NCBI GenBank assembly: GCA_900315735.1
Contig: ONAD01000020.1
Span: 1-39,296 of the forward strand
From: an uncultured Lachnospiraceae bacterium
GTDB lineage: Bacteria > Bacillota > Clostridia > Lachnospirales > Lachnospiraceae
Direction: 5' to 3'
DNA length: 39,296 bases
The notes below the pieces were generated by a model. That model searched no databases and had not been told where the DNA came from. It worked only from the letters and a program-made list of their open reading frames with translations. The translations under genes and the position numbers were made by a program. Every line of letters starts with the position of its first letter. Within the stretch, counting starts at the first letter, position 1. Below, one piece after another: positions 27,083 through 34,859 of the stretch.

Positions 27083-27112
27083 TTGACATGAACTGTATTT
27101 CTATATTATTAT
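27083..27112 (+). promoter_or_regulatory. Promoter of tRNA-Leu
   Basis: TTGACA at 27083-27088 and TATTAT at 27107-27112 are 18 bases apart, and the tRNA begins 13 bases later. Confidence 0.65.
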
Positions 27113-27124
27113 AGTTCTTGTCTT

Positions 27125-27204
27125 GCGGGCATGGCGGAATTGGCAGACGCGCTAGATTTAGGTTCTAGTGGGAGACCGTGCAGGTTCAAGTCCTGTTGCC
27201 CGCA
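27125..27204 (+). tRNA. tRNA-Leu (anticodon TAG)
   Basis: The acceptor stem GCGGGCA pairs with TGCCCGC, with discriminator A. The anticodon stem CTAGA/TCTAG holds the loop TTTAGGT, so the anticodon is TAG (Leu, CUN codons). It has an extended variable arm as expected of class II tRNAs and the T-loop GGTTCAAGTCC. CCA is not encoded. Confidence 0.95.
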
Positions 27205-27213
27205 GTCCAACCC

Positions 27214-27247
27214 AAAAATGGTTCAGGATAATTCCTGAACCATTTTT
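27214..27247. terminator. Terminator after tRNA-Leu
   Basis: The arms AAAAATGGTTCAGGA and TCCTGAACCATTTTT are perfect complements around a TAAT loop. The symmetric A/T ends make it usable from both sides, so it may also stop the convergent anti-sigma transcript. Confidence 0.85.
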
Positions 27248-27253
27248 ATTTAT

Positions 27254-27281
27254 GCGAGAAACCCACAAAGTGTGTTTCTCG
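27254..27281. repeat. Inverted repeat next to the anti-sigma stop
   Basis: The arms CGAGAAAC and TTTCTCG with an inner CACA/TGTG form a strong hairpin, without a T-run. It is located between the anti-sigma gene end and the tRNA-Leu terminator. It may stabilise the mRNA 3' end or assist termination. Confidence 0.5.
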
Positions 27282-27294
27282 TAGTTACCTCTTA

Positions 27295-28230
27295 TTACTG
27301 CTTTGTCGTCTCACAGATAGAAGAAAGATTTAAGCTGTCATAAATCGCATGGCTTTCTTCTTCTGAAAAGTCACCACGTAATGTCAGTATAAAATCTCCA
27401 TATTCCGTAATCAACCGGGCATAAGTAATCGCATAGCCGTTGTCTGCCGTTTCACCAGTAATGGTCAGTGTCACACCATCCGCTGTCGTATAAGTACCGG
27501 TACTGTCATAAGCTTCTGCAAAAATATAGTCATCCTCATTTGCTGTATCCGACACTTCATACTGAATGGACACCGCCTGACTGTCTCCCTTCCGATAACT
27601 GGCAAAGAATGCTCCCTGGGAAAAAGTGTCTGCATCCTTGGAATCATAGCAAAGCTGACAGGCTTTTTCACTCCAGAGTGTTGGATAATTTGCTTCTATA
27701 TAAGAAAGGTCAATGCCAATATTCTGGTCTTTAAAAGCATCGCTTAATTTTGGATAGACATAGCCTGCTTCTATTCTGCCATCAATCTTTTCTTCTGCTT
27801 TTAAGCTCCATAAATCATCCTTGGTTCCTTCGGTAACAGTTCCGACAAAATCGGAATTTTGAATTAATTCCTCTGTCCGGTCGGTCACCTTGCTGTCTGC
27901 AAAGTCAAGATTTTCTCCCGAAAATTCTTCATAATGAATCGTTGTCTCTTTCGTATTTTCCATAAATTCCGTTTCGTTATCAATGATTGCAATCTGCTTT
28001 TGTGCAAGGATTCGCTCTGCCGCATATACACCACAGCCGGTGACTAAAACAAGAAGTGCCACAGCCGCTGCTGTCTGTGCCATTTTCCATGGCTTCTTCG
28101 TTTCCTTCTTACGCATAGGTACAACCTCCTTTTGGGTTGACTGGTTTAAAACCCTCTGATTGAGTTCCTCTGAGGGAATATCAGTTGCTATAAGGGAGTT
28201 GTGTAATAAATCATCTAAGGTTGGTTTCAT
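27295..28230 (-). CDS. Putative membrane anti-sigma factor
   Basis: The 311-residue protein has a cytoplasmic N-terminus (about 1-48) with a helical DDLLHNSL...LNQRVLNQ segment, one membrane segment (about 50-70) and an extracellular domain with a final FILTLRGDFSEEESHAIYDSLNLS that resembles DUF4367-type domains. Its start overlaps the sigma factor stop by 4 bases, the usual coupling of an ECF sigma and its regulator. The call is by context and topology. The N-terminus shows no recognisable zinc-binding anti-sigma motif, so it would be a different class of anti-sigma. Confidence 0.65.
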   Translation of the reverse strand: MKPTLDDLLHNSLIATDIPSEELNQRVLNQSTQKEVVPMRKKETKKPWKMAQTAAAVALLVLVTGCGVYAAERILAQKQIAIIDNETEFMENTKETTIHYEEFSGENLDFADSKVTDRTEELIQNSDFVGTVTEGTKDDLWSLKAEEKIDGRIEAGYVYPKLSDAFKDQNIGIDLSYIEANYPTLWSEKACQLCYDSKDADTFSQGAFFASYRKGDSQAVSIQYEVSDTANEDDYIFAEAYDSTGTYTTADGVTLTITGETADNGYAITYARLITEYGDFILTLRGDFSEEESHAIYDSLNLSSICETTKQ

Positions 28231-28745
28231 ATGATAAAATCCTCCAGTTCCTGTTTCAGATATCTGCGTGCACGCATCAGCTTACTTTTCACATTACTGG
28301 CAGAAAGGGACAGCTTTTCTGCAATCTCGGCAACTTTTAAATCTTCCATATAATATAGAAGAATCACGATGCGAAGCTGCTCCGGCAATTTGTATACAGC
28401 CTTCCACACGGCTTCCTGCTCTTCTTTGCTTACCATATACTGCTCTAAATTTTCATCTGCCGAAAATGCTTCCAGTCCCTGTTCCTTCGATAAGGGAATC
28501 TCCGCTACGATTCGCTTTCGCCAGGCAAATTTCCGCTTCCGGTTCTGCCAGAGCTTTATGGTAATTCCAAGCAGATAGCTTTTGACATTTCCTTCTTCCT
28601 TCCAGCCCTCCTTCTCACACATTGCAAGAAAGGTATCCTGATAGAGTTCTTCTGCCAGTTCCCGGTTCTGTGTCAGCCGGATACAAAAGGAATGGATGTC
28701 CGTTCCGTATGCCTCAATGTAATGTTCCAGTAATTGTTTGTTCAT
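28227..28745 (-). CDS. ECF (extracytoplasmic function) RNA polymerase sigma factor
   Basis: This is a group 4 sigma factor of 172 residues. Region 2 (ELAEELYQDTFLAMCEK) recognises the -10 and core polymerase. Region 4 (LPEQLRIVILLYYMEDLKVAEIAEKLSLSASNVKSKLMRARRYL) is a helix-turn-helix for the -35. It has no region 1 or 3. It is coupled to the membrane protein that follows. A possible own promoter contains TGCAACCGTTTC on the minus strand at about 28839-28828. Confidence 0.92.
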   Translation of the reverse strand: MNKQLLEHYIEAYGTDIHSFCIRLTQNRELAEELYQDTFLAMCEKEGWKEEGNVKSYLLGITIKLWQNRKRKFAWRKRIVAEIPLSKEQGLEAFSADENLEQYMVSKEEQEAVWKAVYKLPEQLRIVILLYYMEDLKVAEIAEKLSLSASNVKSKLMRARRYLKQELEDFII

Positions 28746-28846
28746 GTTTCCAATCTCCCAGACCGCGCCGTCATTTGTTTTGGGATATTTCCCTTACACT
28801 TATATATTGTAATAATGAAAGAAACGGTTGCAGCAAAAGTTACTTT

Positions 28847-31399
28847 TTACTCTCCCACATGATGAATCCGCTCTACGAGTGTGCCATCTCCTTCCATTAA
28901 TCTGCCTGCTGCCAACGGCACTAAAATGCACAATGCAAACAGTGTCACTATCATGACAACCACCGGAATGACAGGGATGGAAAATGCTACCTTATGATAA
29001 TTCATCCGCTGAAACAGCAGCACATCAATGCCAAGTCCCACCGTTGCCGTTAAGAAAAGAGAAATTCCCGCATAATACATCCCTTCTGTCAAAAGCAGCC
29101 TGCGCTGTTGTTTTCCGGTCATGCCAATGCTTTCTAATATTGCAATTTCCCGCCTTCTGCCGGATATACTTCCAAGCTCTGTATTGATATAATTCATCAC
29201 TCCGATAAATCCCAAAACTATGGCAATTCCCATTCCAAGCTGCCACATCTTCTGTTCCGCAGGTTTCTGCTCTTTGATACCCTTTAGCTTGCTGCTCCAG
29301 GTAATATCCTGTGCATCCTCAGATTCCTGTATCAGCTCTTTGATTTTCTTTTCAGTGGTTTTGTCGTATTCCTCATCATAAATCACAGATACCTTATAGG
29401 TCCACAGACTCTCTGCCTTATCCTTAAGAAAGGAATCGCTTACCAGAATCATAATCGTCGGTCCCATGGCAGTCGGACCAAGATACGGACTGTCATCCTC
29501 CTGTATTCCCGCCACCGACAGGCTCACCTCGCTTGGTCCCCGATATGGGCTGTCATCCTTTTGCAGCCCCGCAACAGATGTACTGTATTTCTTCGTTTCC
29601 TGACCCGGAAAATAAAAACTTATTTTCTTATTTTTGACATCCGCATTGGTATATCCCATATATTGCTGACACAAAAGGCAGCTTTCACCCGCCAAAAATG
29701 ACTTCTCATCAATGGCTGTTTCATTCTGCTGATTGATATAATGAAATGTTTTTTCATCGATTCCAACTACCAGTGCCATAAAATCTTCCGGATTTTGCTG
29801 ATATTCTTCCCGGATGTCATCATATTTTATATACATCCACTGGTCATAGAAATCACGCATCCACTGATCCGAAAAATCCGGCTCCCAAGGCACAACAATT
29901 GTACTGTAATTTAATTTGTGGATTTCCTTTACTCCATCTATTTTTAAGAGCTTGTCACAAAAGGCATCATCAAAAGGCTGTTTCCAGTCTGATGTATCTG
30001 ACACCATACTCTTATTGGTCAGTTCCATATCAGCATCCATATACTGCAGCTCCGCCGTCCGTTTGCTCTGACTTCCAGCCAATGTTATCACACATAAAAA
30101 TACGGTCAGACTGGTTGACAATGAGAGAATTACAAGAATCGTTTTCTTCTTCATCCTGCCAAGCTGCTGCCATGCCAGCCGGTAAATAATATTTTTACCG
30201 GTTCGTTTTTTCTTTCTGGTATAGACTACCTTCGAAGTCTGATACCCCAGTGCCTCCATGACAGAAATACGCTCTGCTACTCTTACCGGCTTACGGCTGG
30301 CAAGATAGACGGTCACTGCCATAATAGCAATCGTCAGCACCAGAAATTCCGGTTTTATCGTTACAACCATCTTTTCGGAGCGAAGTCCCAGCACCCGGAT
30401 TGTTCCGGGAATCACAAGATAGGACGTCAGAAATCCTAAAACTATTCCCACCAGAATTCCAATTCCACTTAAGATAATCTGCTTCTGCCACAACAGCCGG
30501 TGTATCTGGCTTTCTGTCATTCCCACAGCCCGCAGCAACCCATAATAGCGGATATTATCTTCTATGGATAAATACATGATATTGTAAATCAGTAAATAGG
30601 CGCTGAGACAGGTCAACATAATGATTCCTATCATGCCAAGAAGAATTCCCCTTACTTTATCGCAGTCCCATGTTGTCTGAATGTTCTGCTTCCGTTCCAG
30701 ATTTAATTCTTCTTTCAACCGGTTCTCTATCCGGTCTGCCGCAAACCAGAAACGATATTGATAGTAGAGAATGCCACAGCCATAATCTGCCTGACTGTAA
30801 CCTGCCTGTTCAAATACCTCTTTCGTCACGAAACAGTTGGCAGTTTCTTCATAGTCATCTATGATACCCGTAATTTTCATGGGCTTTTCTACCTGCGTTC
30901 CATCTTTCTTCTGATAACTTAAAAGGAGCGTATCGCCAATGGTCAGATTTTCTGACTTTCGCTTTTCTAAAAGTGTCTTTGTAACCATTACTTCATCCGA
31001 TGTCTCAGGATACCTTCCTTCCTGCTTGATAACGCCTGGCTGATGCATTTTCTCCCGGTAATTTTCATCCTCATATATGATAGAAATATTTTTTCCAGCG
31101 AGGCTTCCAAGCATAAATTCTGTAATTCCAACCACTTCAATACCAGGATCTGCTTTTACTGTTTCTTCCTGTTCCTTTGTTACTCCGCCCATCAGAATTC
31201 CATCATAAAGTTCTCCCACGGAATGCAGCCGCCAGACATACTGCATATGCATATAGGTAGCACCGGTCTGCAAAACTGTAAACAACATCAGCACCGCCAA
31301 TACGATTGCCACAAAATACAGGCTGTTTTTCTTTCTGTTGCTCCTTATGGAACGGACTGCCATCTTACGGATGACAGCCTGATTATTATTTTTAAGCAT
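28847..31399 (-). CDS. FtsX/MacB-type ABC transporter permease
   Basis: This is a large permease of 850 residues with two FtsX-like halves. One membrane segment lies near 27-46, then an external domain of about 200 residues, three segments (about 260-390), one near 430-450, a second external domain (about 455-725) and a final group of three. The RYYGLLRAVGMTESQ and REIAILESIGMTGKQQ motifs are the coupling helices that meet the ATPase. Inside the second external domain a 20-residue unit is repeated in tandem. The start at 31399 overlaps the ATPase stop; the longer reading to 31444 lies in the ATPase gene. The substrate is unknown, but linkage to a two-component system points to peptide antibiotic sensing or export. 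Confidence 0.85.
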   Translation of the reverse strand: MLKNNNQAVIRKMAVRSIRSNRKKNSLYFVAIVLAVLMLFTVLQTGATYMHMQYVWRLHSVGELYDGILMGGVTKEQEETVKADPGIEVVGITEFMLGSLAGKNISIIYEDENYREKMHQPGVIKQEGRYPETSDEVMVTKTLLEKRKSENLTIGDTLLLSYQKKDGTQVEKPMKITGIIDDYEETANCFVTKEVFEQAGYSQADYGCGILYYQYRFWFAADRIENRLKEELNLERKQNIQTTWDCDKVRGILLGMIGIIMLTCLSAYLLIYNIMYLSIEDNIRYYGLLRAVGMTESQIHRLLWQKQIILSGIGILVGIVLGFLTSYLVIPGTIRVLGLRSEKMVVTIKPEFLVLTIAIMAVTVYLASRKPVRVAERISVMEALGYQTSKVVYTRKKKRTGKNIIYRLAWQQLGRMKKKTILVILSLSTSLTVFLCVITLAGSQSKRTAELQYMDADMELTNKSMVSDTSDWKQPFDDAFCDKLLKIDGVKEIHKLNYSTIVVPWEPDFSDQWMRDFYDQWMYIKYDDIREEYQQNPEDFMALVVGIDEKTFHYINQQNETAIDEKSFLAGESCLLCQQYMGYTNADVKNKKISFYFPGQETKKYSTSVAGLQKDDSPYRGPSEVSLSVAGIQEDDSPYLGPTAMGPTIMILVSDSFLKDKAESLWTYKVSVIYDEEYDKTTEKKIKELIQESEDAQDITWSSKLKGIKEQKPAEQKMWQLGMGIAIVLGFIGVMNYINTELGSISGRRREIAILESIGMTGKQQRRLLLTEGMYYAGISLFLTATVGLGIDVLLFQRMNYHKVAFSIPVIPVVVMIVTLFALCILVPLAAGRLMEGDGTLVERIHHVGE
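29461..29580 (-). repeat. 60-bp tandem duplication inside the FtsX-type permease gene
   Basis: Two adjacent units of 60 bases encode SVAGLQKDDSPYRGP... and SVAGIQEDDSPYLGP..., 20 residues each. The copies have diverged, mostly at silent or conservative positions, and stay in frame. The extra copy lies in the large external domain. Confidence 0.75.
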
Positions 31400-32099
31400 A
31401 TAGCTTTCGTTCCTTCCTGATTTTCCCATCTTCCATGTATACAATCCGGTCTGATAACTGCGCCACGTCCATATCGTGTGTAATCAGAATCGTGGTCTGC
31501 TGATATTTTCGTGCCACTGTTTTTAACAATCCCATGACATCATGGCTGGTCTGTGTGTCGAGATTTCCCGTAGGTTCGTCTGCCAAAAGGATAGCAGGTT
31601 TATAAGATAATGCCCGGGCAATTGCCGTCCTCTGCTGCTGGCCACCGGATAAAGTGCCCGGCAGTGCATCCCGCTTATCTTCTATTTTCAGCTGCCTTAA
31701 CAATTCTTCCATATATGCCTTGTCCACATATCCTCCATCCAGCTCAACAGGCAGCACAATATTCTCATATACACTCAAGTCCGGAATCAGATTATAGCTT
31801 TGAAATACTACGCCAACCTTTCTTCTTCGAAAAATTGCCTGTTCCTCCCGTGTCATTGACGCAAGATTTTTTCCATCAATATAGACTTCTCCGGCTGTGG
31901 GTACATCCAATGCTCCTAACATATGCAGCAGCGTACTTTTACCACTTCCGGACTTTCCAATGATTGCCACAAATTCGCCCTCTTTTACGGTAAGATTCAC
32001 TCCATCTAAAGCTTTTACCGTATGAGTTCCCAATGGATAATATTTCTTTAACTCCTCTGTCCGTACTACTTCTTTTATTTCATTGGCAGATAAATGCAA
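31392..32099 (-). CDS. ABC transporter ATP-binding protein (MacB/LolD type)
   Basis: This is a 235-residue ATPase with Walker A GKSGSGKST, Q-loop FQSYNLIPDL, signature LSGGQQQRT, Walker B ILLADEPTGNLD and switch ITHDMDVAQ. It pairs with the FtsX-type permease downstream. Its start is unusual: a TTG codon at 32099 placed 7 bases after AAGGGGG, all inside the histidine kinase 3' end; no in-frame ATG exists before the conserved region. The overlap of about 25 bases with the kinase suggests coupling. Confidence 0.9.
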   Translation of the reverse strand: MHLSANEIKEVVRTEELKKYYPLGTHTVKALDGVNLTVKEGEFVAIIGKSGSGKSTLLHMLGALDVPTAGEVYIDGKNLASMTREEQAIFRRRKVGVVFQSYNLIPDLSVYENIVLPVELDGGYVDKAYMEELLRQLKIEDKRDALPGTLSGGQQQRTAIARALSYKPAILLADEPTGNLDTQTSHDVMGLLKTVARKYQQTTILITHDMDVAQLSDRIVYMEDGKIRKERKLYA

Positions 32100-32995
32100 A
32101 ATTCTGCCCCCTTTCCACTTTCTGAATGCACTTCCATATAGCCATCCTGCATCGTAACAATCTTTCGTGCCAGATACAGACCGATACCGATTCCCTCTTC
32201 ATCATGAACTTCCGGTTCCCGGTAGAACCTTTGAAAAATCTGTGCCTGATGTTTCTTAGGGATTCCCCTTCCGGTATCCCGGATGCTGATTTTTCCGAAA
32301 ACCTCCTGTTCCATTACTGAAATGTAGATGCTTCCCCCCTTAGGAGTATATTTCACTGCATTATCTAAAAGATTAAAAATTGCTTCCTGTGTCCATTTCG
32401 CATCACAAAACAGCTTCAGTGTCTCCGGGCAATCCACATGAACGGAAATCTCTTTTGCTTCTGCTCCCGGCACCACCGCTGCAACTGCCAGTCCCAGCAC
32501 CTCAAAAATCTTTGTGTCCTTTTCACATATTTCTATGATTCCGGTTTCCAGGCGTGAAAGCTTCACCAGACTCTGCATCAGGAAATCCAGCCGTTCTGTC
32601 TGTTTTTTCAGCTTTCCGATGCACTCCTGCCGCCGCACCTTATCTTCCTGTTCTTCTTCTAAGATTTCCAGATATATTTTAATATTTGCCATTGGCGTTC
32701 TGCCCTGATGGGAAATATCGGAAATCAGTTCTTTTATCTGTTCTTTTTCCTTATGGCTCTGCCGGTTCTTCCGGTTCCATACATCCATCAGTTCCTGCAA
32801 ATCGTGATAAATCTTATCCCAAAGACTATCCTTAAACTCTGCTTCATTTCCAATGTCTTCGCCTGCTTTCATCAGTGTCAGACATCGCTGTAGTTCTTCC
32901 GTAAAATCATAGATTTCCTTCTTCTGCCGATACAGCCTGATTAGAAGATAAATTATCACAATGCCACAGCCTGCTATTATTCCTATCGCAACCAT
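32075..32995 (-). CDS. Membrane sensor histidine kinase
   Basis: This 306-residue kinase has one N-terminal membrane segment (about 2-20) and then cytoplasm, with no extracellular sensor domain. The phosphorylated His is His96 in SDISHQGRTP, where the usual Leu after HQ is Gly. N box FNLLDNAVKYTP, G1 RDTGRGIP, F box and G2 EGIGIGLYLARKI follow. Such small sensors linked to an ABC permease typically sense through the transporter itself (BceS-like), though BceS has two membrane helices. The gene overlaps the regulator 3' end by 13 bases. Confidence 0.9.
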   Translation of the reverse strand: MVAIGIIAGCGIVIIYLLIRLYRQKKEIYDFTEELQRCLTLMKAGEDIGNEAEFKDSLWDKIYHDLQELMDVWNRKNRQSHKEKEQIKELISDISHQGRTPMANIKIYLEILEEEQEDKVRRQECIGKLKKQTERLDFLMQSLVKLSRLETGIIEICEKDTKIFEVLGLAVAAVVPGAEAKEISVHVDCPETLKLFCDAKWTQEAIFNLLDNAVKYTPKGGSIYISVMEQEVFGKISIRDTGRGIPKKHQAQIFQRFYREPEVHDEEGIGIGLYLARKIVTMQDGYMEVHSESGKGAEFCIYLPMK

Positions 32996-33687
32996 TGATA
33001 TCCCATCCCGTATACATTTGAAATATATTTGTGTTCCGTATCCTCTATCTTTCCACGCAGCCGGTTCACATTGACTGCCAGCGTATGCCTGTCCACATAG
33101 GCTTCATCACAATCCCACAATTGCTCTAACAGCACATTATAAGAAAGCACTTGCCCTGCATGTTCGATAAATAACCGTAACATCCGAAATTCCGTAGGTG
33201 TCACCATGCACTCTTTTCCTTCGATTTCTACCTTAACCCGGTCGAAGTCTATCCGCAGATGTCCATCTTCATAAATATTTCTTGGATTTTCTGTCTCCCG
33301 TTTTAAAATGACCGCTATCTTCTTTAACAGAATATGTATGGGAAATGGCTTTGTCACATAATCCTCTGCTCCAAGCTCATACCCGGATAACACATCTTCT
33401 TCCAAGTCCCTTGCCGTAAGAAACATGACTTTCACTTTCCTGCGCTCCATAATCCATTTACAAAAGCCAAATCCTTCTCCATCCGGAAGATTTACATCCA
33501 GTATCACCAGCGAATATTCCTGCTGCAAACCCGCAATCTTTGCCTCCTGAATGGAATAGGCACTTTCCGTATCATACCCTGCCTGCTGCAACGCAAAACA
33601 AATTCCCTGATTCAGTTCCCGGTCATCTTCCACCACTAATATTCTATCCATCTTCCTATAAACATCCTTTTTCTTATCTGTTGTCAT
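32983..33687 (-). CDS. OmpR-family response regulator
   Basis: This 234-residue regulator has a receiver domain with the acidic pocket VVEDD, the phosphorylated Asp in LVILDVNLPDG (Asp64 in this numbering) and the Lys in YVTKPF, followed by a winged helix DNA-binding domain (about 135-232; TPTEFRMLRLF ... YVDRHTLAVNVNRLRGKI). The upstream start at 33687 has an AGGA site 6-7 bases away; the more usual MDRILVVEDD start at 33651 has a ribosome site too close, so the start is open. It probably controls its own operon through the operator upstream. Confidence 0.92.
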   Translation of the reverse strand: MTTDKKKDVYRKMDRILVVEDDRELNQGICFALQQAGYDTESAYSIQEAKIAGLQQEYSLVILDVNLPDGEGFGFCKWIMERRKVKVMFLTARDLEEDVLSGYELGAEDYVTKPFPIHILLKKIAVILKRETENPRNIYEDGHLRIDFDRVKVEIEGKECMVTPTEFRMLRLFIEHAGQVLSYNVLLEQLWDCDEAYVDRHTLAVNVNRLRGKIEDTEHKYISNVYGMGYQWLR

Positions 33688-33742
33688 CCGTTTTTCCTGT
33701 CATTCTTTCCTGTTTTTCTTCCCCGCTTCTTACCTATGTCTC

Positions 33743-33771
33743 ATTATACAAATGCTTCCAAGCTCACGCAA
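33743..33771 (-). promoter_or_regulatory. Promoter of the regulator-kinase-transporter operon
   Basis: On the minus strand TTGCGT (33771-33766), a 17-base spacer and TATAAT (33748-33743). The operator lies 9 bases upstream of the -35. Confidence 0.65.
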
Positions 33772-33780
33772 CGAATAGAT

Positions 33781-33798
33781 TGTCACAGTTTTGTGATA
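33781..33798 (-). promoter_or_regulatory. Candidate operator (inverted repeat)
   Basis: The half-sites TGTCACA and TGTGATA (six of seven bases symmetric) are separated by 4 bases, just upstream of the promoter -35. The position fits activation by an OmpR-family regulator, most simply the operon's own regulator. Confidence 0.5.
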
Positions 33799-33812
33799 AA
33801 TGATTGGGGATA

Positions 33813-33850
33813 GAAAAAAGCAGGAATTACACTTTCATAATCCTGCTTTC
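33813..33850 (-). terminator. Terminator after the PNPOx-family gene
   Basis: On the minus strand AAAGCAGGATTATG pairs with ATTCCTGCTTT around a loop, followed by a TTTTTT run. It comes just after the PNPOx-family gene stop. Confidence 0.7.
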
Positions 33851-33904
33851 TACTTTATCAATATTTCTTTGTCAATATTTCTTTTTCCATCTCCTGTTAT
33901 TCTG

Positions 33905-34393
33905 TTACTTTTTCAATCCTTCCGGAATCGGTCTTCTTTTTGCGCTGAATTCGCTTACATCAATCCGAATCACATTGACAATGGATACCAATTCTTCATT
34001 AAAAGTAAAATCGCCTCCGGTCTGGCATTTCATCAAAATAGAAAGTGCCTGCATTTTCTCATTTACATCCTCTACGATAACAGCTTTCCCTTTTCCCATA
34101 ACACAGGAATAGGAATTGCCATACTGGCATGCCACCTTTCCTTCAAATGGTACCACATCACACTCCATTTCAAAGCATACCTTCGGATTTTTCTCTATTA
34201 AATCATACTTATAACCCTTCTTTGCTCCATGAAGGTAAATCACCATTTTCCCATCTTCATAGGTATAGCCGAAATTCATCGGTAACACATAAGGCTGGTC
34301 ACCGTCCACCAGTCCAACATGCACGATTTTGCAGGTATCCATAATCTTAAGGATTTCATTTATATCTGTTACTTCACGTTCTCTTCTTGTCAT
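33905..34393 (-). CDS. Pyridoxamine 5'-phosphate oxidase family (NimA-like) flavoprotein
   Basis: This 162-residue protein has the split-barrel flavin-binding fold: REVTDINEILKIMDTCKIVHVGLVDGDQPYVLPMNFGY, YLHGAKKGYKYDLI (the conserved HGA segment) and VCFEMECDVV. Relatives include NimA-type nitroimidazole reductases and uncharacterised flavin or heme proteins. The actual reaction is unknown. It has a strong GGAGGAGG-type ribosome site and its own promoter, and it is not linked to the neighbouring operon. Confidence 0.85.
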   Translation of the reverse strand: MTRREREVTDINEILKIMDTCKIVHVGLVDGDQPYVLPMNFGYTYEDGKMVIYLHGAKKGYKYDLIEKNPKVCFEMECDVVPFEGKVACQYGNSYSCVMGKGKAVIVEDVNEKMQALSILMKCQTGGDFTFNEELVSIVNVIRIDVSEFSAKRRPIPEGLKK

Positions 34394-34449
34394 GCTTTTT
34401 CTCCTCCTCCAAAGATTTTTGAAAGCCTTCCTAACACCTCATTATCTTA

Positions 34450-34478
34450 ATCATAAAGCATTCTACCTAATTACGCAA
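34450..34478 (-). promoter_or_regulatory. Promoter of the PNPOx-family gene
   Basis: On the minus strand TTGCGT (34478-34473), 17-base spacer, TATGAT (34455-34450), about 60 bases before the start codon. Confidence 0.55.
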
Positions 34479-34593
34479 ACTCTTCTTTTTCTTCTTTTGA
34501 AGATGAACTGAAGACGAAGATATTCAAAAATGCACTTGAAGACGGGGTGAAGATAAATATTTAGGCTTACTTAACACAACTTCCGATTACACG

Positions 34594-34634
34594 AAAAAAA
34601 AAAAGCGGAAACACTGTATTTATCAGCATTTCCG
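34594..34634 (-). terminator. Original terminator of the tRNA operon, now cut off by the element
   Basis: On the minus strand CGGAAATGCTG and CAGTGTTTCCG form a stem with two mismatches, followed by eleven T's. It sits just beyond the tRNA-Lys 3' fragment at the left border, in the same relation that the intact tRNA-Lys has to the related hairpin at 38435-38468. Confidence 0.65.
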
Positions 34635-34645
34635 TCATTTTCAAT

Positions 34646-34669
34646 TAATGAGACATCGGGGATTCGAAC
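34646..34669. repeat. Left attachment site (24-bp direct repeat of tRNA-Lys 3' end)
   Basis: These 24 bases, from TAATGAGACATCGG through GGATTCGAAC, are identical to 38480-38503, which is the 3' end of the intact tRNA-Lys (acceptor 3' strand, T-stem and T-loop part). Outside the repeat the sequences differ. This is the signature of site-specific integration into a tRNA gene. Confidence 0.85.
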
Positions 34670-34724
34670 TTTACAGGAACTAAAAAACATCAGTAAAATC
34701 AAGGATGTAGTATCTTCAAAAATG

Positions 34725-34746
34725 AAAAAGTAAACAAAAGTAAACA
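34725..34746 (+). repeat. Left copy of 22-bp repeat (tandem AAAAGTAAAC), candidate integrase arm site
   Basis: It consists of two head-to-tail copies of AAAAGTAAAC with one extra A on each side and is identical to 38390-38411. The copies lie 56 bases inside the left att and 69 bases inside the right att, in the same orientation. The N-terminal arm-binding domain of tyrosine integrases recognises such short direct repeats. Confidence 0.7.
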
Positions 34747-34859
34747 TTTTGATTACCCAAACATTAAATAATCATTTTCCCCCGCACTCTATTACTTCAT
34801 CTTTTAAGATATTCAATTTTATGTTACTATAATACCATGTTTACCTAGGAGGATGTTCC

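Larger units (their letters stand above)
34394..34859. other. Intergenic region with PNPOx promoter, GAAGA-rich repeats, old tRNA terminator and attachment site
   Basis: No gene is seen. From left to right: the PNPOx promoter; a stretch with at least five GAAGA/TCTTC words (about 34480-34550); the original tRNA operon terminator (34594-34634); the 24-base tRNA-Lys 3' fragment that marks the element border (34646-34669); the first 22-base repeat (34725-34746); and the leader of the SLH lipoprotein with its AGGAGG site. Confidence 0.6.
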
